A stretch of 64,000 nt of DNA. It comes from Aestuariibacter salexigens DSM 15300 (GTDB lineage: Bacteria; Pseudomonadota; Gammaproteobacteria; Enterobacterales; Alteromonadaceae). The position numbers and the translations under genes were made by a program. The stretch spans positions 186,001-250,000 of the forward strand of contig NZ_AUBH01000004.1 in assembly GCF_000429145.1 (NCBI RefSeq), read 5' to 3'. Shown piece after piece: positions 10,457 to 19,842 of the stretch; within the stretch, counting starts at the first letter, position 1, and the number at the start of each line of letters is the position of its first letter. The notes under the pieces were generated by a model that saw only the letters and a program-made list of their open reading frames with translations, ran no database searches and had not been told where the DNA came from.

Positions 10457-11649
10457 TTGAGCGTGATGCGCGCAAACTTGCGTTTACCTACCTGATAAAC
10501 CGCAGTGCCCGACTCGGTGATCTGATGTTTGGTATCAGCGACTTTTTCACCGTCAATTTTGACTGCATTTTGCTTAATCATACGCATTGCTTCAGAGGTA
10601 GACGCCACCAGTTCCGCTTCTTTTAATAGCGCGGGCAGCCCCCAACCTTCACCCAGCGTGAAGCTGTACTCCGGCATATCATCCGGAATCGCGTTTTTCT
10701 GGAAACGCTGAATAAAATCCTGATGGGCTTTCTCTGCATCTTCTTGCGAATGGAAACGCTCAATAATTTCTTTCGCCAGCGCAATCTTCACATCTCTCGG
10801 GTTGGCACCCTTTTGCACCTCAGATTTCAATGTGGCGATCTCATCCAGCGGTCTGAAGCTAAGCAGGTCATAGTAGCGCCACATCAATTCATCGGAGATC
10901 GACATGATTTTGCCAAACATGTCATTCGGTGCATCCGTAATACCAATGTAGTTATTCAGTGACTTGGACATCTTCTGCACGCCGTCCAGCCCCTCTAACA
11001 GCGGCATCATCAGAACGACCTGTTGGGCCTGTCCTTCTTCTTTCTGCAACTCTCTGCCCATCAGCAGGTTAAAGCGCTGATCGGTGCCGCCAAGCTCAAC
11101 ATCGGCCTGCAATTCTACCGAGTCCCAGCCCTGAACCAGAGGGTAGAGAAACTCATGAATAGCAATTGGCTGTTCATTCGCGTAGCGCTTCTTAAAATCA
11201 TCTCGCTCTAACATTCGCGCAACAGTCTGACGGGCTGCCAGTTTAATCAGTCCGTCCGCGCCCATGTTGTCCATCCATTCAGAATTAAAGCGGATGGTGG
11301 TTTTTTCAGGGTCCAGGATTTTGAAAATCTGTTGTTTGTAGGTTTCAGCGTTGGCATTGATCTGCTCACGGGACAAGGGCTTACGGGTGACGTTTTTGCC
11401 AGTAGGATCACCAATCAGACCGGTAAAGTCGCCGATCAGAAATATCACTTCGTGGCCTAGCTGCTGAAATGCTCTGAGCTTGTTGATCAGTACCGTATGG
11501 CCAAGATGTAGATCCGGCGCTGTGGGATCGAATCCGGCTTTGACTTTTAACCGCTTGCCGGCTTTCAGACGATCAATCAGTTCCTGCTCAACCAGAATAT
11601 CCTCTGCACCGCGTTTTATCTCGGCTAACGCATCTTGCCAATCGCTCAT
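10453..11649 (-). CDS. tyrS: Tyrosine--tRNA ligase
   Basis: 398 residues from ATG 11649; the frame is open further upstream but that stretch does not resemble the family. The class I signature HLGH is at 48-51 and KMSKS at 226-230, with the Rossmann core between and a C-terminal S4 RNA-binding domain ([16 protein letters not shown]). The HLGH form and length place it in the TyrZ-like subgroup common in marine gammaproteobacteria. It charges tRNA-Tyr in the cytoplasm. It is divergent from the M23 peptidase, and tyrS next to this peptidase and anmK is a widespread arrangement. Confidence 0.97.
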   Translation of the reverse strand: MSDWQDALAEIKRGAEDILVEQELIDRLKAGKRLKVKAGFDPTAPDLHLGHTVLINKLRAFQQLGHEVIFLIGDFTGLIGDPTGKNVTRKPLSREQINANAETYKQQIFKILDPEKTTIRFNSEWMDNMGADGLIKLAARQTVARMLERDDFKKRYANEQPIAIHEFLYPLVQGWDSVELQADVELGGTDQRFNLLMGRELQKEEGQAQQVVLMMPLLEGLDGVQKMSKSLNNYIGITDAPNDMFGKIMSISDELMWRYYDLLSFRPLDEIATLKSEVQKGANPRDVKIALAKEIIERFHSQEDAEKAHQDFIQRFQKNAIPDDMPEYSFTLGEGWGLPALLKEAELVASTSEAMRMIKQNAVKIDGEKVADTKHQITESGTAVYQVGKRKFARITLN

Positions 11650-11846
11650 ATTCAGTCCCAAGGTGTATAAAGAACCCGGCATTTTACTTATCAGACCATA
11701 GCAAGCAAAGGGTTTGTCAGCCAAAATTATCCGAAATCACCAAAATCAAACATTTGCTTGTCGTTATCCTGCTCTGAACGAGGCCCTAAATGTCACTGGA
11801 AATACGCCACAAATCGTTATATTCTGCTGGATGAGCCGGAGTTGAG

Positions 11847-13157
11847 TTGTACAGAAACGTGGTTGCTAAAACATTAAAACAATTGCCTAAACCGCACAAA
11901 TGGATGCTTAGTGCCGCCGCAGGGCTATTCCTGGTGAGTCTTTTGTTACCTTCAGATGACGCATCAGCATCTAAGCATACGTCAGCCGTTGAGTTACAGC
12001 CTAATACCCGCTATCCGTTAGATATCAAGCTGCAACACCTTGCTCCCACTACTGATGCACCTGTGGTTGATGACGAACCTGAGTGGCAGGTTTACACTGT
12101 GCGCAACGGTGACAGTCTGGCCAAAGTATTCAAACGCGCAGGTTTGTCTGCTAAAGAAACCCATGAGGTGAGCCGTGCAGGTGAACATGCCAAGCGACTT
12201 CTCAAAATCATGCCCGGCGACAAAATCCACATCGCACTAGACCAGCAAAAACAGTTTTCCGCTCTGATGTATCCGCTTTCCGCGCTTGAAACGTTAATCA
12301 TAGATAAACAAGACACGGGCTATGTCAGCAATATCGAGCGCAAAGAGGTAGAACATCGCTATTCTTACGCGCAGGGTGAAATTCGGTCTAATTTCTGGAA
12401 CGCAGCGGTAGAGGCAGGCCTGACCGATAATCAGATCATGAGCCTGGCGGCCATCTTTGGCTGGGATATCGACTTCGCCCTTGAGATCAGACAAGGCGAC
12501 ACCTTTAATGTTGTGTTTGAAGAGCAATATGCAGAAGGCGTATTCGTTGGCTACGGCAACATCGTTGCAGCAGAGTTTGTCAATCAGGGAGACGAGTATC
12601 GCGCTATTCGCTATACCGATGGCAACTACTACACGCCAGAAGGGCGTAGCATGCGTAAGAGCTTCTTGCGGGCGCCTGTAAACTTCTCTTACATCAGTTC
12701 AAACTTCACTACCAAGCGTTTCCATCCGGTCCAAAAGCGCTGGAAAGCGCACCGCGGCACTGACTACGCGGCAAACCGAGGCACACCTGTCATGGCGGCA
12801 GGTGACGGCAAAGTGATACGTTCATCCTATGACAGGTTCAATGGCCATCACGTGTTCATCCAACACGGCGAAAAATACCAGACCAAATATCTACACTTCA
12901 CCAAGCGTATGGTAAAAGTTGGCGATACCGTCAAGCAGGGACAAGTTATAGGTACAGTTGGTTCGACCGGGCTTGCCTCTGGTCCGCACTTGCATTACGA
13001 ATTTCTGGTCGATGGTGTGCATCGCAACCCACGCACTGTACAGCTCCCCAAAGCTGAACCTATCGATGCCAGTGAGCGTAGCGCATTTGAACTCCTGGCT
13101 GAGCGTCGACTACAGCAATTGAATACCAACAAACGCATTATGCTAGCGATGAACTAG
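11847..13157 (+). CDS. M23 family murein DD-endopeptidase with LysM/OapA-like domain
   Basis: 436 residues starting at TTG 11847 with CCGGAG 6 nt upstream. Residues 20-36 form a single N-terminal membrane anchor. Residues ~80-130 are a LysM/OapA-like peptidoglycan-binding module (YTVRNGDSLAKVFKRAGL). The peptidase domain is C-terminal with zinc ligands H302 and D306 (HRGTDY) and H383 of HLHYE; H350 is also conserved. This is the MepM type, which cuts cross-links to let new murein be inserted. anmK follows after 9 nt, tying cell-wall cleavage to recycling of anhydro-MurNAc. A TATATT -10-like box lies at 11818-11823. Confidence 0.93.
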   Translation: MYRNVVAKTLKQLPKPHKWMLSAAAGLFLVSLLLPSDDASASKHTSAVELQPNTRYPLDIKLQHLAPTTDAPVVDDEPEWQVYTVRNGDSLAKVFKRAGLSAKETHEVSRAGEHAKRLLKIMPGDKIHIALDQQKQFSALMYPLSALETLIIDKQDTGYVSNIERKEVEHRYSYAQGEIRSNFWNAAVEAGLTDNQIMSLAAIFGWDIDFALEIRQGDTFNVVFEEQYAEGVFVGYGNIVAAEFVNQGDEYRAIRYTDGNYYTPEGRSMRKSFLRAPVNFSYISSNFTTKRFHPVQKRWKAHRGTDYAANRGTPVMAAGDGKVIRSSYDRFNGHHVFIQHGEKYQTKYLHFTKRMVKVGDTVKQGQVIGTVGSTGLASGPHLHYEFLVDGVHRNPRTVQLPKAEPIDASERSAFELLAERRLQQLNTNKRIMLAMN

Positions 13158-13166
13158 CGCCGTTCT

Positions 13167-14276
13167 ATGTATTATATCGGACTCATGTCAGGCACCAGCT
13201 TAGATGGCATCGACGTGGCATTAGCCCGATTCAGCGGTGACACAAGTGAGCTTGAAGACTATGTGAGTAAGCCATTCTCGCCGGCCTTGCGCAACACACT
13301 TCTGCAACTATGCGCTACATCAGATGATGAGATTGAGCAGATGGGGCGGGCTCAGGGACAGCTCGCTGCCGAGTATGCTGCCGTCATCCAACACCTGCTA
13401 GAAAAAAATCAGATTAATGCTCGTGAAGTAAAAGCGATTGGCTGTCATGGTCAAACTGTCCGCCATCGCCCCGACATTGACATGCCCTTTACATTACAAT
13501 TGGTCGACGCAAGTCGTTTGGCAGTGCTGACCGGTATCGATGTTGTTAGTGACTTTCGCAGCAAGGATATGGCCTTAGGGGGCCAGGGAGCTCCCCTGGC
13601 ACCCGGCTTTCATCATGCGTTTTTCGCCCGTCACGTTGCGCAGCAGGATGTCGTTATCGTTAATATAGGTGGCATTGCCAATCTGACAGTGTTGCCACAT
13701 CGTTCCAATACCGACGTTCTTGGCTTTGACAGTGGTCCCGGCAACGGCTTAATGGACGCCTGGATGCAAAACTATTGTGCTCAGGATTATGATAAGGACG
13801 GTGTGTTTGCCGCATCCGGGCGTATCAATCAGATGCTGCTCGATGCCTGCCTACAGGATGATTATTTTGCTAAGCCCATGCCCAAGAGTACCGGCAGAGA
13901 ATATTTCAATCTCGATTGGGTGCGTCATAGAATCGAGCGTCTGCAGACAACGCCTGAGCATCAGGACGTGTTAGCCACGCTGACAGAGCTGACGGCCGTA
14001 ACCATTGCCGATGCAATAAAACACACGTCTGCTTCAAGTAAAGTATTTATATGTGGCGGCGGCGCATACAATACATATTTGATGCAACGGTTAAGTCAGC
14101 ATCTCGACCAGCAGGTACAATCTACAGCCGAGTTGGGTTTATCTCCTGATGCAGTAGAGGCCATGGCCTTTGCATGGCTTGCCCATGCGCATATTGAAAG
14201 GCTAGCGGGGAACATACCGGCCGTTACCGGCGCATCTCGACAAGCAGTGCTGGGCTCACTGACACCCTGGCAATAA
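13167..14276 (+). CDS. anmK: Anhydro-N-acetylmuramic acid kinase
   Basis: 369 residues, full length. The sugar-kinase ATP phosphate loop MSGTSLDGID is at 7-16; IGCHGQTVRH, VVSDFRSKDMALGGQGAPL, and VNIGGIANLT with GFDSGPGNGLMD follow. AnmK phosphorylates and opens 1,6-anhydro-MurNAc to MurNAc-6-phosphate using water and ATP, feeding recovered wall sugar back to metabolism. It begins 9 nt after the M23 peptidase and the Lrp-type regulator begins 4 nt after it, so the three are probably one transcript. Confidence 0.97.
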   Translation: MYYIGLMSGTSLDGIDVALARFSGDTSELEDYVSKPFSPALRNTLLQLCATSDDEIEQMGRAQGQLAAEYAAVIQHLLEKNQINAREVKAIGCHGQTVRHRPDIDMPFTLQLVDASRLAVLTGIDVVSDFRSKDMALGGQGAPLAPGFHHAFFARHVAQQDVVIVNIGGIANLTVLPHRSNTDVLGFDSGPGNGLMDAWMQNYCAQDYDKDGVFAASGRINQMLLDACLQDDYFAKPMPKSTGREYFNLDWVRHRIERLQTTPEHQDVLATLTELTAVTIADAIKHTSASSKVFICGGGAYNTYLMQRLSQHLDQQVQSTAELGLSPDAVEAMAFAWLAHAHIERLAGNIPAVTGASRQAVLGSLTPWQ

Positions 14277-14280
14277 TGGA

Positions 14281-14772
14281 ATGGAGAAAGCGGTGAAACA
14301 CCACACCAAAGCACTGGATAATACGGACTTAAATATTCTCGCTGAGCTTTATGCTGACGCCCGTGTATCGAACAAAGCGATTGCCGAAAAGGTGGGACTG
14401 GCGCCTTCTTCCTGCCTGGAGCGGGTAAAGCGCATGCAGCAAAACGGTGTGATCACTGGCAGCCGACTGTTGCTCGATTTCAACCAGCTAGGCGGGCATA
14501 TTCAGGCGCTTATATCGGTTCGGGTGTCGGATCATAACCGCGAAACCGTCGATAAGTTCCAACAGGACCTGTTGCCGCTGACGGAAGTCGTCAGCGTCTT
14601 TCACCTTGGTGGGGAAAATGACTTTCTGGTGTACGTCGCAGTCAATGACTCGATTCACCTGCGAGATTTCGTATTCAATGCCATTACTGGCCGCCCCGAG
14701 GTGAACCACGTAGAAACTGCACTGGTGTATGATTTTCAGGTAAGTCCAACCTTGCCTGTTTTTAAGTCCTGA
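14281..14772 (+). CDS. Lrp/AsnC family transcriptional regulator
   Basis: Up to 163 residues from ATG 14281. A GTG at 14293 is an attractive alternative start because GGAG (14283-14286) lies 6 nt before it. Winged HTH at about 12-60 (LDNTDLNILAELYADARVS, then KAIAEKVGLAPSSCLERVKRM), followed by the RAM effector-binding domain (HIQALISVRVSDHN to VETALVYDF). Proteins of this type act as octamers and sense amino acids. It directly follows anmK. The S8 peptidase and a PLP enzyme are the next genes, but no target can be assigned. Confidence 0.9.
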   Translation: MEKAVKHHTKALDNTDLNILAELYADARVSNKAIAEKVGLAPSSCLERVKRMQQNGVITGSRLLLDFNQLGGHIQALISVRVSDHNRETVDKFQQDLLPLTEVVSVFHLGGENDFLVYVAVNDSIHLRDFVFNAITGRPEVNHVETALVYDFQVSPTLPVFKS

Positions 14773-14941
14773 CAAAGACATCTGATCAGATTTGAAAATT
14801 TAGCCTTTCTTCAACAGTGGACTATGCTCTGATGACGTTGCCGAATTAATCGGCGGTCGTTTATGAGCGGATGCCGTTCTTTGTCGTGTAAAGATTCCTA
14901 ACTCATCACGTTGTTTTTTCTTTTCACACGGAACAGTCATC

Positions 14942-16270
14942 ATGAAATATCTTTCCTCCATCGTTTTTTTGATTTTCTTTACCCCTTTATCGTTAGCTGA
15001 CGTAACCAGTCTTTCGCAGCTTTGTTTTAATACATATGAACCGACGTTTGGTGTACCCAACTCAGAGCCTCTGGGCGTTTGCCAGTGGGATATGAGCCTT
15101 ATCGGTGCAACTGAGTCAGATAGTTACCAGCGTGCGACAGGACAAGGTGTAAGGGTTGGCGTACTTGATAGCGGTATCGATATGACCCATCCAGATATTG
15201 CCCCCAATTTTGAAATGGCAGGCTCATGCTCATTTATCAATGACGATACGCCTACTGCCAACCCCAGTGAGATAGCCAACGGCGACTGCAGCAATAAAGC
15301 GGCAGTACAGGATTTTAATGGCCACGGCACCCACGTCGCATCAACCATTGGCGCACCATTAAATGGTATTGGTATAGCAGGTGTAGCGCCAGATGTGACG
15401 CTTGTGGCACTGAAGGTCTGCACCGAAGTCGGCTATTGTTTTGCTGATTCAGTGGCTGCAGCACTACGTTATGCCGGTGATATTCGGCTGGATGTGGTCA
15501 ATTTAAGCCTGTTTGCTGACCCCTACCTGTACTACTGCAAATCAGAAAAAGAACAACGAGCCATCCTAAAAGAGCTGGAAAGCGCAGCCCGCTATGCTCA
15601 ACAGCGAGGCGTGGTAATTGTTGCCTCTGCTGGTAACGGACAGTCAGATTTACAGCATCCGGGCGAAGACAATGTCAGCCCTGACTGGCCTCCGGGTAAC
15701 TCTGAGACGCGTGACGTTGGCAATAACTGCCGTGTTGCACCTGCCGAGTTGCCGGGCGTTATTACCGTGTCTGCTACCGGACCGGTTGGCATTCCCGGCT
15801 ATGATTTGCTGATTGCCGATTACTCTTCTGTGGGCATGTCCAGAATCGATGTCACCGCACCGGGTGGCGACTTCTTTCGGGCTACAAATCTGGTTCAAGA
15901 CGGTATACTCGGCGCGTATTCAAGCACCAGTACATCTGGCACGTGGGAATACTACAAGTATTTGAGTGACATAAATATATATCCTGATCTCGCTTTAGAA
16001 GATGATGGCGCACGATACCTATATTTGAACGGTACATCGATGTCATCACCTCACGCGGCAGGTGTCGCCGCCTTAATCAAACAAATGCACCCTAAATGGA
16101 GCAGTGGCGCGGTAAAAGCGCACCTACAAAATAGTGCAACAGAGATGGCATGTCCTGAGAACTGGGAGCCCCTAGGTGAGGGTGATGAGCGCGAAAAATG
16201 CTATGGAAAGAATGGTCGCACATCATTTTTCGGTCACGGTATGGTCAATGCAGCCCAGGCAAGTCAATAA
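14942..16270 (+). CDS. Secreted S8 (subtilisin-like) serine protease without I9 propeptide
   Basis: 442 residues. Signal peptide MKYLSSIVFLIFFTPLSLAD, then only ~45 residues before the catalytic domain, too short for the usual inhibitor I9 propeptide. Catalytic triad: D76 (VLDSGID), H128 (NGHGTHVA), S366 (NGTSMSSPHAAG); oxyanion-hole N232 in ASAGNGQ. Ten Cys residues suggest several disulphides. There is no pre-peptidase C-terminal or P-domain. Expected to act outside the cytoplasm in protein degradation. A 12-bp inverted repeat follows the gene. Confidence 0.93.
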   Translation: MKYLSSIVFLIFFTPLSLADVTSLSQLCFNTYEPTFGVPNSEPLGVCQWDMSLIGATESDSYQRATGQGVRVGVLDSGIDMTHPDIAPNFEMAGSCSFINDDTPTANPSEIANGDCSNKAAVQDFNGHGTHVASTIGAPLNGIGIAGVAPDVTLVALKVCTEVGYCFADSVAAALRYAGDIRLDVVNLSLFADPYLYYCKSEKEQRAILKELESAARYAQQRGVVIVASAGNGQSDLQHPGEDNVSPDWPPGNSETRDVGNNCRVAPAELPGVITVSATGPVGIPGYDLLIADYSSVGMSRIDVTAPGGDFFRATNLVQDGILGAYSSTSTSGTWEYYKYLSDINIYPDLALEDDGARYLYLNGTSMSSPHAAGVAALIKQMHPKWSSGAVKAHLQNSATEMACPENWEPLGEGDEREKCYGKNGRTSFFGHGMVNAAQASQ

Positions 16271-16279
16271 CAAAGCACC

Positions 16280-16312
16280 AGCAAAGCTATCACATATGAC
16301 GATAGCTTTGCT
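16280..16312. terminator. Strong stem-loop after the subtilase gene
   Basis: AGCAAAGCTATC (16280-16291) and GATAGCTTTGCT (16301-16312) form a perfect 12-bp stem with a 9-nt loop. There is no T run after it, so this is either a factor-assisted terminator or an RNA-stabilising hairpin. Confidence 0.55.
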
Positions 16313-16396
16313 CACCGCATAACCTACTCGTCATTCATTGCATTTCATTGTGGCTAAAGACAAGATAGTAACTTCGTAAAACCAGACCTGACGAGT

Positions 16397-16936
16397 ATGA
16401 TGTTACGTTCTCTATTTTTTGTCTTCGTTTTTACCACGTTGCATGGCTGTGCTATCCAACCACAGGTTGAGGTTGATTATGACACCGCCTTTGCGTTCAA
16501 TACTTTACAAAAGTATGCGTGGGCGCCAAAAGGTGATGAAGACGGCCAGTTTCTCAGTTTGTTCGGTCAACGAGTTGAACGGGCCATCACTGACAATTTG
16601 ACAGCTGACGGTAAACAACATATCGACAGCGCAGAAGCAGCTGATTTTCTTATTGCGTATCACCTGAGTGTTGAAAAGCAGCTAAAAGTAGACAGTTACT
16701 ACACTCACTGGGGATATCGACCGTTCTGGTGGGGGGCGACGTTTAGTGGCACACAGACACGGGTAAGAGAATATAAAACCGGTACACTGGTGATCGACCT
16801 CATTGATCCTCGCACCAATACAGTATTCTTTAGCGGTAGCGTTGAAAGCAAAGTGAAAAAGAACCTTTCGCCTCAAGAGCGGGAAGTAAGAATACGCGAG
16901 GCGGTGGGTACCATTCTGGCCAGATTGCCCAAATAA
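16397..16936 (+). CDS. DUF4136 domain lipoprotein
   Basis: 179 residues. A lipoprotein signal peptide ends in the lipobox LHGC with lipidated C18. The rest matches DUF4136: VDYDTAFAFNTLQKYAWAP near the start, a central DFLIAYHLSVEKQ, and TLVIDLIDPRTNTVFFSGS before the basic C-terminus ending in ILARLPK. Residue 19 is Ala, not Asp, so outer-membrane sorting is expected. Function unknown; such proteins are common in this group. A bidirectional terminator separates it from the convergent PLP enzyme. Confidence 0.88.
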   Translation: MMLRSLFFVFVFTTLHGCAIQPQVEVDYDTAFAFNTLQKYAWAPKGDEDGQFLSLFGQRVERAITDNLTADGKQHIDSAEAADFLIAYHLSVEKQLKVDSYYTHWGYRPFWWGATFSGTQTRVREYKTGTLVIDLIDPRTNTVFFSGSVESKVKKNLSPQEREVRIREAVGTILARLPK

Positions 16937-16960
16937 AAAACGGCAGCGTCAGGCTGCCGT
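16934..16960 (-). terminator. Terminator between the DUF4136 lipoprotein and the PLP enzyme
   Basis: ACGGCAGC (16940-16947), loop GTCAG, GCTGCCGT (16953-16960). On the minus strand the stem is followed by TTTTTTATT, an ideal U tract for the PLP-enzyme transcript. The plus-strand side has only CTCATT, so it is mainly a minus-strand terminator that may also slow the lipoprotein transcript. Confidence 0.85.
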
Positions 16961-16980
16961 CTCATTATCTTATCACCCAA

Positions 16981-18783
16981 CTAGTCAAGTTTAGCGAGCA
17001 GCGATTGCATCGATGCTGTCTCGGCATAGTGCTGGCGACATACCTGTTCACTGACAGACAGATAAAGGTCATCAATCTTTTCAGCTGACATAAACTTATC
17101 ACTAAAGCCGGGCACGCTAGGGTCAATATGAAGTTTGGCAGCGTAGATAAAGTGCGCGATAAGATCCTTCACATTATCGGTGCCCATCGCAATGCGCATA
17201 GTGGTCATGTAAATACCGGCTTTATGCTGCTCCTGCTCACTGAGTTCAGAATGCGAAGTCAGCGCCGGGCACAAAATGATGGTGTTATTCTGGCCGATGC
17301 TGACCTGATGGCTAAATGCGGGCTCCAGTGCATCAAAAAAGCGCACAAACGTATCGCGCTCCAGCTGTGCATCCTGCATATCTACCGTGAACAGTGCGCA
17401 AGGCCAACCGTGACGCATTTGCGACTCGCGGATGCCAGCATTGGGATGTTCAGGTAATGCATGACAGTTCACATTGAAGTCTGGATGGGATGCCAGGAAG
17501 CGGCTGAATACAGTGGTATTAATTACCTTATTCATCACCCGCATATCCAGCGTTTTCATGCCATTAAGCACATCGAAAGCCTTTTCAGAATCCAGGAAAG
17601 CGCCCTTGATGTAATACACATCCCAGAACATGGTGCGCGACCAGTCATAGCCGTTCACACAGTCTCCCTTAGACTGGAACATCCGATAGGCTTCACCAAT
17701 CACCACACCCGCCGTCGTTGCGCCACTGCCACAGATATCCTTGGTATAGCTGTGAACCACATAATCAGGACGCTTTGCTTTATCTTTTCGTTGCAGCGGT
17801 TGATGCAAAACCGGCGTTGCCAGCGTGGCATCCAGCATCACCAAATGGTCATACGCATGAGCTTCTTTACAAATACCCGCCACATCCAAAACGTAGCCAT
17901 GGGGGTTGCAGGGCGACTCTATATACACATGCAGCTGCTTGCCTGACGCCAGTCTGTCAGCGTACTGTTCTCGGGTTTGCTTCAGGAACGCACTGAACTC
18001 TTCGGTACTGTAGCCATCGAACCAGGCCAGTTGGATATCCATGCGGTTGCTGCGCGCAAAGTAATCATGCAATAGCTGGTAAACGCCGCCATAGATGTTG
18101 CGCGATACTACTAAGACATCGCCGTGTTGCAAGACATTGGACAACAGGCCGTCAATGGCTGCCATACCTGAATTGTAATTCCAGGCCAGGTAATCCTGTG
18201 CATAAGGACCGGCTTCCATATCCACAATGGCGTTAGCCAGAGAAATATTGGTTGGATTAAGCAGTCGAGAGTAAATTTGATGAGTCAGCTCTTTGCCCTG
18301 GAATGCATCATCCACCCATTCCGTACAGGCGTAAACGTAGGTCGCGGTGCGCACCACAACCGGTGTTGCCGAAAACAGTGCGGTAACATTATCAAACAAC
18401 GGATAGTGTGGGCTTGATAATGACGAACCTGAATGTTTTGTCAGGCTCTGGTGCGTCGCACGGAAGGGGTTTTGTAATGTATCCAGAATTTTGGCGATCT
18501 GGAATGATAAAAACTTTTTGGCATTGAAATACGCCAGCTTATCCTGCTTACTTAATCCTGCTAGCGTATCAGTGGTGACCTGCCATAGTTGACTAACATC
18601 AGACTGTGCGTGATAAAAATGACATGCCGCGTCGTACAATGCTTTGCCATATGCCGACTCCACATCGATGCCAAAATGCGCTAACTGCTCTCTGGCCAAT
18701 TCGTCAATTGACTGAGCCTTGGTAGAGTTGCGCTTAGGTGAAAGTAACCGGGCGTGTTGTAATGATTGTTGTTCTGAGGTCAC
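16981..18783 (-). CDS. PLP-dependent Cys/Met metabolism enzyme, 600-residue form
   Basis: Fold type I enzyme of the cystathionine gamma-synthase / methionine gamma-lyase superfamily. Motifs: IYSRLLNPTN (170-179), NYNSGMAAI (202-210), the phosphate-binding turn after RNIYGGVYQLL, ESPCNPHG (289-296), D318 in MLDAT, and Schiff-base lysine K348 (HSYTKDICGSG). Relatives are usually ~400 residues; here an extra N-terminal helical region of ~130 residues and a longer C-terminus are present. Substrate uncertain: elimination of methionine or cystathionine would give a 2-keto acid. It is divergent from a D-2-hydroxyacid dehydrogenase across a 126-nt AT-rich gap holding a palindrome. Confidence 0.85.
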   Translation of the reverse strand: MTSEQQSLQHARLLSPKRNSTKAQSIDELAREQLAHFGIDVESAYGKALYDAACHFYHAQSDVSQLWQVTTDTLAGLSKQDKLAYFNAKKFLSFQIAKILDTLQNPFRATHQSLTKHSGSSLSSPHYPLFDNVTALFSATPVVVRTATYVYACTEWVDDAFQGKELTHQIYSRLLNPTNISLANAIVDMEAGPYAQDYLAWNYNSGMAAIDGLLSNVLQHGDVLVVSRNIYGGVYQLLHDYFARSNRMDIQLAWFDGYSTEEFSAFLKQTREQYADRLASGKQLHVYIESPCNPHGYVLDVAGICKEAHAYDHLVMLDATLATPVLHQPLQRKDKAKRPDYVVHSYTKDICGSGATTAGVVIGEAYRMFQSKGDCVNGYDWSRTMFWDVYYIKGAFLDSEKAFDVLNGMKTLDMRVMNKVINTTVFSRFLASHPDFNVNCHALPEHPNAGIRESQMRHGWPCALFTVDMQDAQLERDTFVRFFDALEPAFSHQVSIGQNNTIILCPALTSHSELSEQEQHKAGIYMTTMRIAMGTDNVKDLIAHFIYAAKLHIDPSVPGFSDKFMSAEKIDDLYLSVSEQVCRQHYAETASMQSLLAKLD

Positions 18784-18827
18784 TGCTGAAAGCCTTTAAA
18801 TGCATAGGATAGATTTCGAATATAATT

Positions 18828-18840
18828 TGTTTTTAAAACA
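18828..18840. promoter_or_regulatory. Palindrome TGTTTTTAAAACA between divergent genes
   Basis: A perfect 13-nt palindrome with a single central base lies in the AT-rich gap between the PLP enzyme (start 18783) and the D-2-hydroxyacid dehydrogenase. The flanking TTCGAA at 18815-18820 adds further symmetry. It is placed where one regulator could control both divergent promoters. The regulator is unknown. Confidence 0.4.
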
Positions 18841-18909
18841 TTTTAAACGAATTTTATTTTGAATATGCCGTTATTAAGGAAAGAATACTTTACTCCAGGA
18901 GATAAGGTT

Positions 18910-19842
18910 TTGAATAAGTTAAGCATTTTAAGCAAAGACGCACAGCACTATGCGACGCTGTTCAAAACAGCCAAATTTGCTGACCTTGAAATCAATGCTT
19001 ATCAAACATTGCCCGAACATCAGTCCGTTGCTGACACTCAGATATTTTTCGGCAATCCACAGCTCATTGCTCGGGCGATAGATGAGGGAGCAAGACCCCG
19101 TTGGGTACAAAGCAGCTGGGCGGGCAATACGCCATTACTTAATTCATCCTGGCAAGGCTTCACTCTGACCGGTGTAAAAGGCGTATTTGGCAGTGCGATG
19201 TGTGAGTATGTGTTCACTTATCTTCTTTATTTCAGCCGCAATGTCGAAGGCTTCAGGCAGGCCCAACAGCAGCGTGACTGGTGCAAGCCGTCATACTCTG
19301 CTCTGAATGGCAAAACATTGGGTATCATGGGTGTCGGCGATATCGGCAGCGCAGTGGCCAGCATGGCGTTGCAATGGGGCATGCAGGTGATTGGCCTGAG
19401 CCGCTCCGGAAGGCCACACTCTGCCGTGTCGACAATGTATGCCAGCACCGACAAACTGGCATTCGCTGCCGAACTGGATTTTGTTGTATGCCTGTTGCCG
19501 GATACGCCCGATACTGAACATCTGATTGATGACAAATTTCTCCGCACTCTGCCATCGCACTGCGTGCTAATCAATGCTGGGAGAGGGTCCGTCATCGACG
19601 ACGCGGCATTGGTAGGCTGTTTACAAGCCAGAAAAATAAAAGCGGCTGTGCTTGATGTTTTTCAGCATGAGCCCTTGCCTGCGAGTCATCCTTACTGGCT
19701 ACTGGACAATGTGTATATCACCCAACACACGGCTGCGGAATCAACCCCTGAGATGATTGCGCCAATTTTCATCGACAATTATAGCCGCTACATTCAGGGT
19801 AAACCGCTGCAATATGTCATCGACTTTGCTAAAGGGTATTAA
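18910..19842 (+). CDS. D-2-hydroxyacid dehydrogenase
   Basis: 310 residues from TTG 18910, chosen because AGGAG (18897-18901) lies 8 nt upstream and family members begin with a MNKLSILS-like strand; an ATG at 18865 has no ribosome site. NAD-binding motif GIMGVGDIGSAVA, the LLPDTPDTEHLID loop, INAGRGSVIDDAAL with the substrate-binding Arg, DVFQHEPLP with catalytic Glu, and the catalytic His in ITQHTAAES. It reduces 2-keto acids to D-2-hydroxy acids. It faces a C-S lyase-like enzyme whose keto-acid product would be a fitting substrate. Its stop overlaps yjjX. Confidence 0.9.
   Translation: MNKLSILSKDAQHYATLFKTAKFADLEINAYQTLPEHQSVADTQIFFGNPQLIARAIDEGARPRWVQSSWAGNTPLLNSSWQGFTLTGVKGVFGSAMCEYVFTYLLYFSRNVEGFRQAQQQRDWCKPSYSALNGKTLGIMGVGDIGSAVASMALQWGMQVIGLSRSGRPHSAVSTMYASTDKLAFAAELDFVVCLLPDTPDTEHLIDDKFLRTLPSHCVLINAGRGSVIDDAALVGCLQARKIKAAVLDVFQHEPLPASHPYWLLDNVYITQHTAAESTPEMIAPIFIDNYSRYIQGKPLQYVIDFAKGY

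Noticed and set aside
17461-17946. 161-codon plus-strand open frame inside the PLP enzyme
   Set aside because: Antisense shadow of conserved motifs (CNPHG and SYTKD blocks) with no ribosome site.
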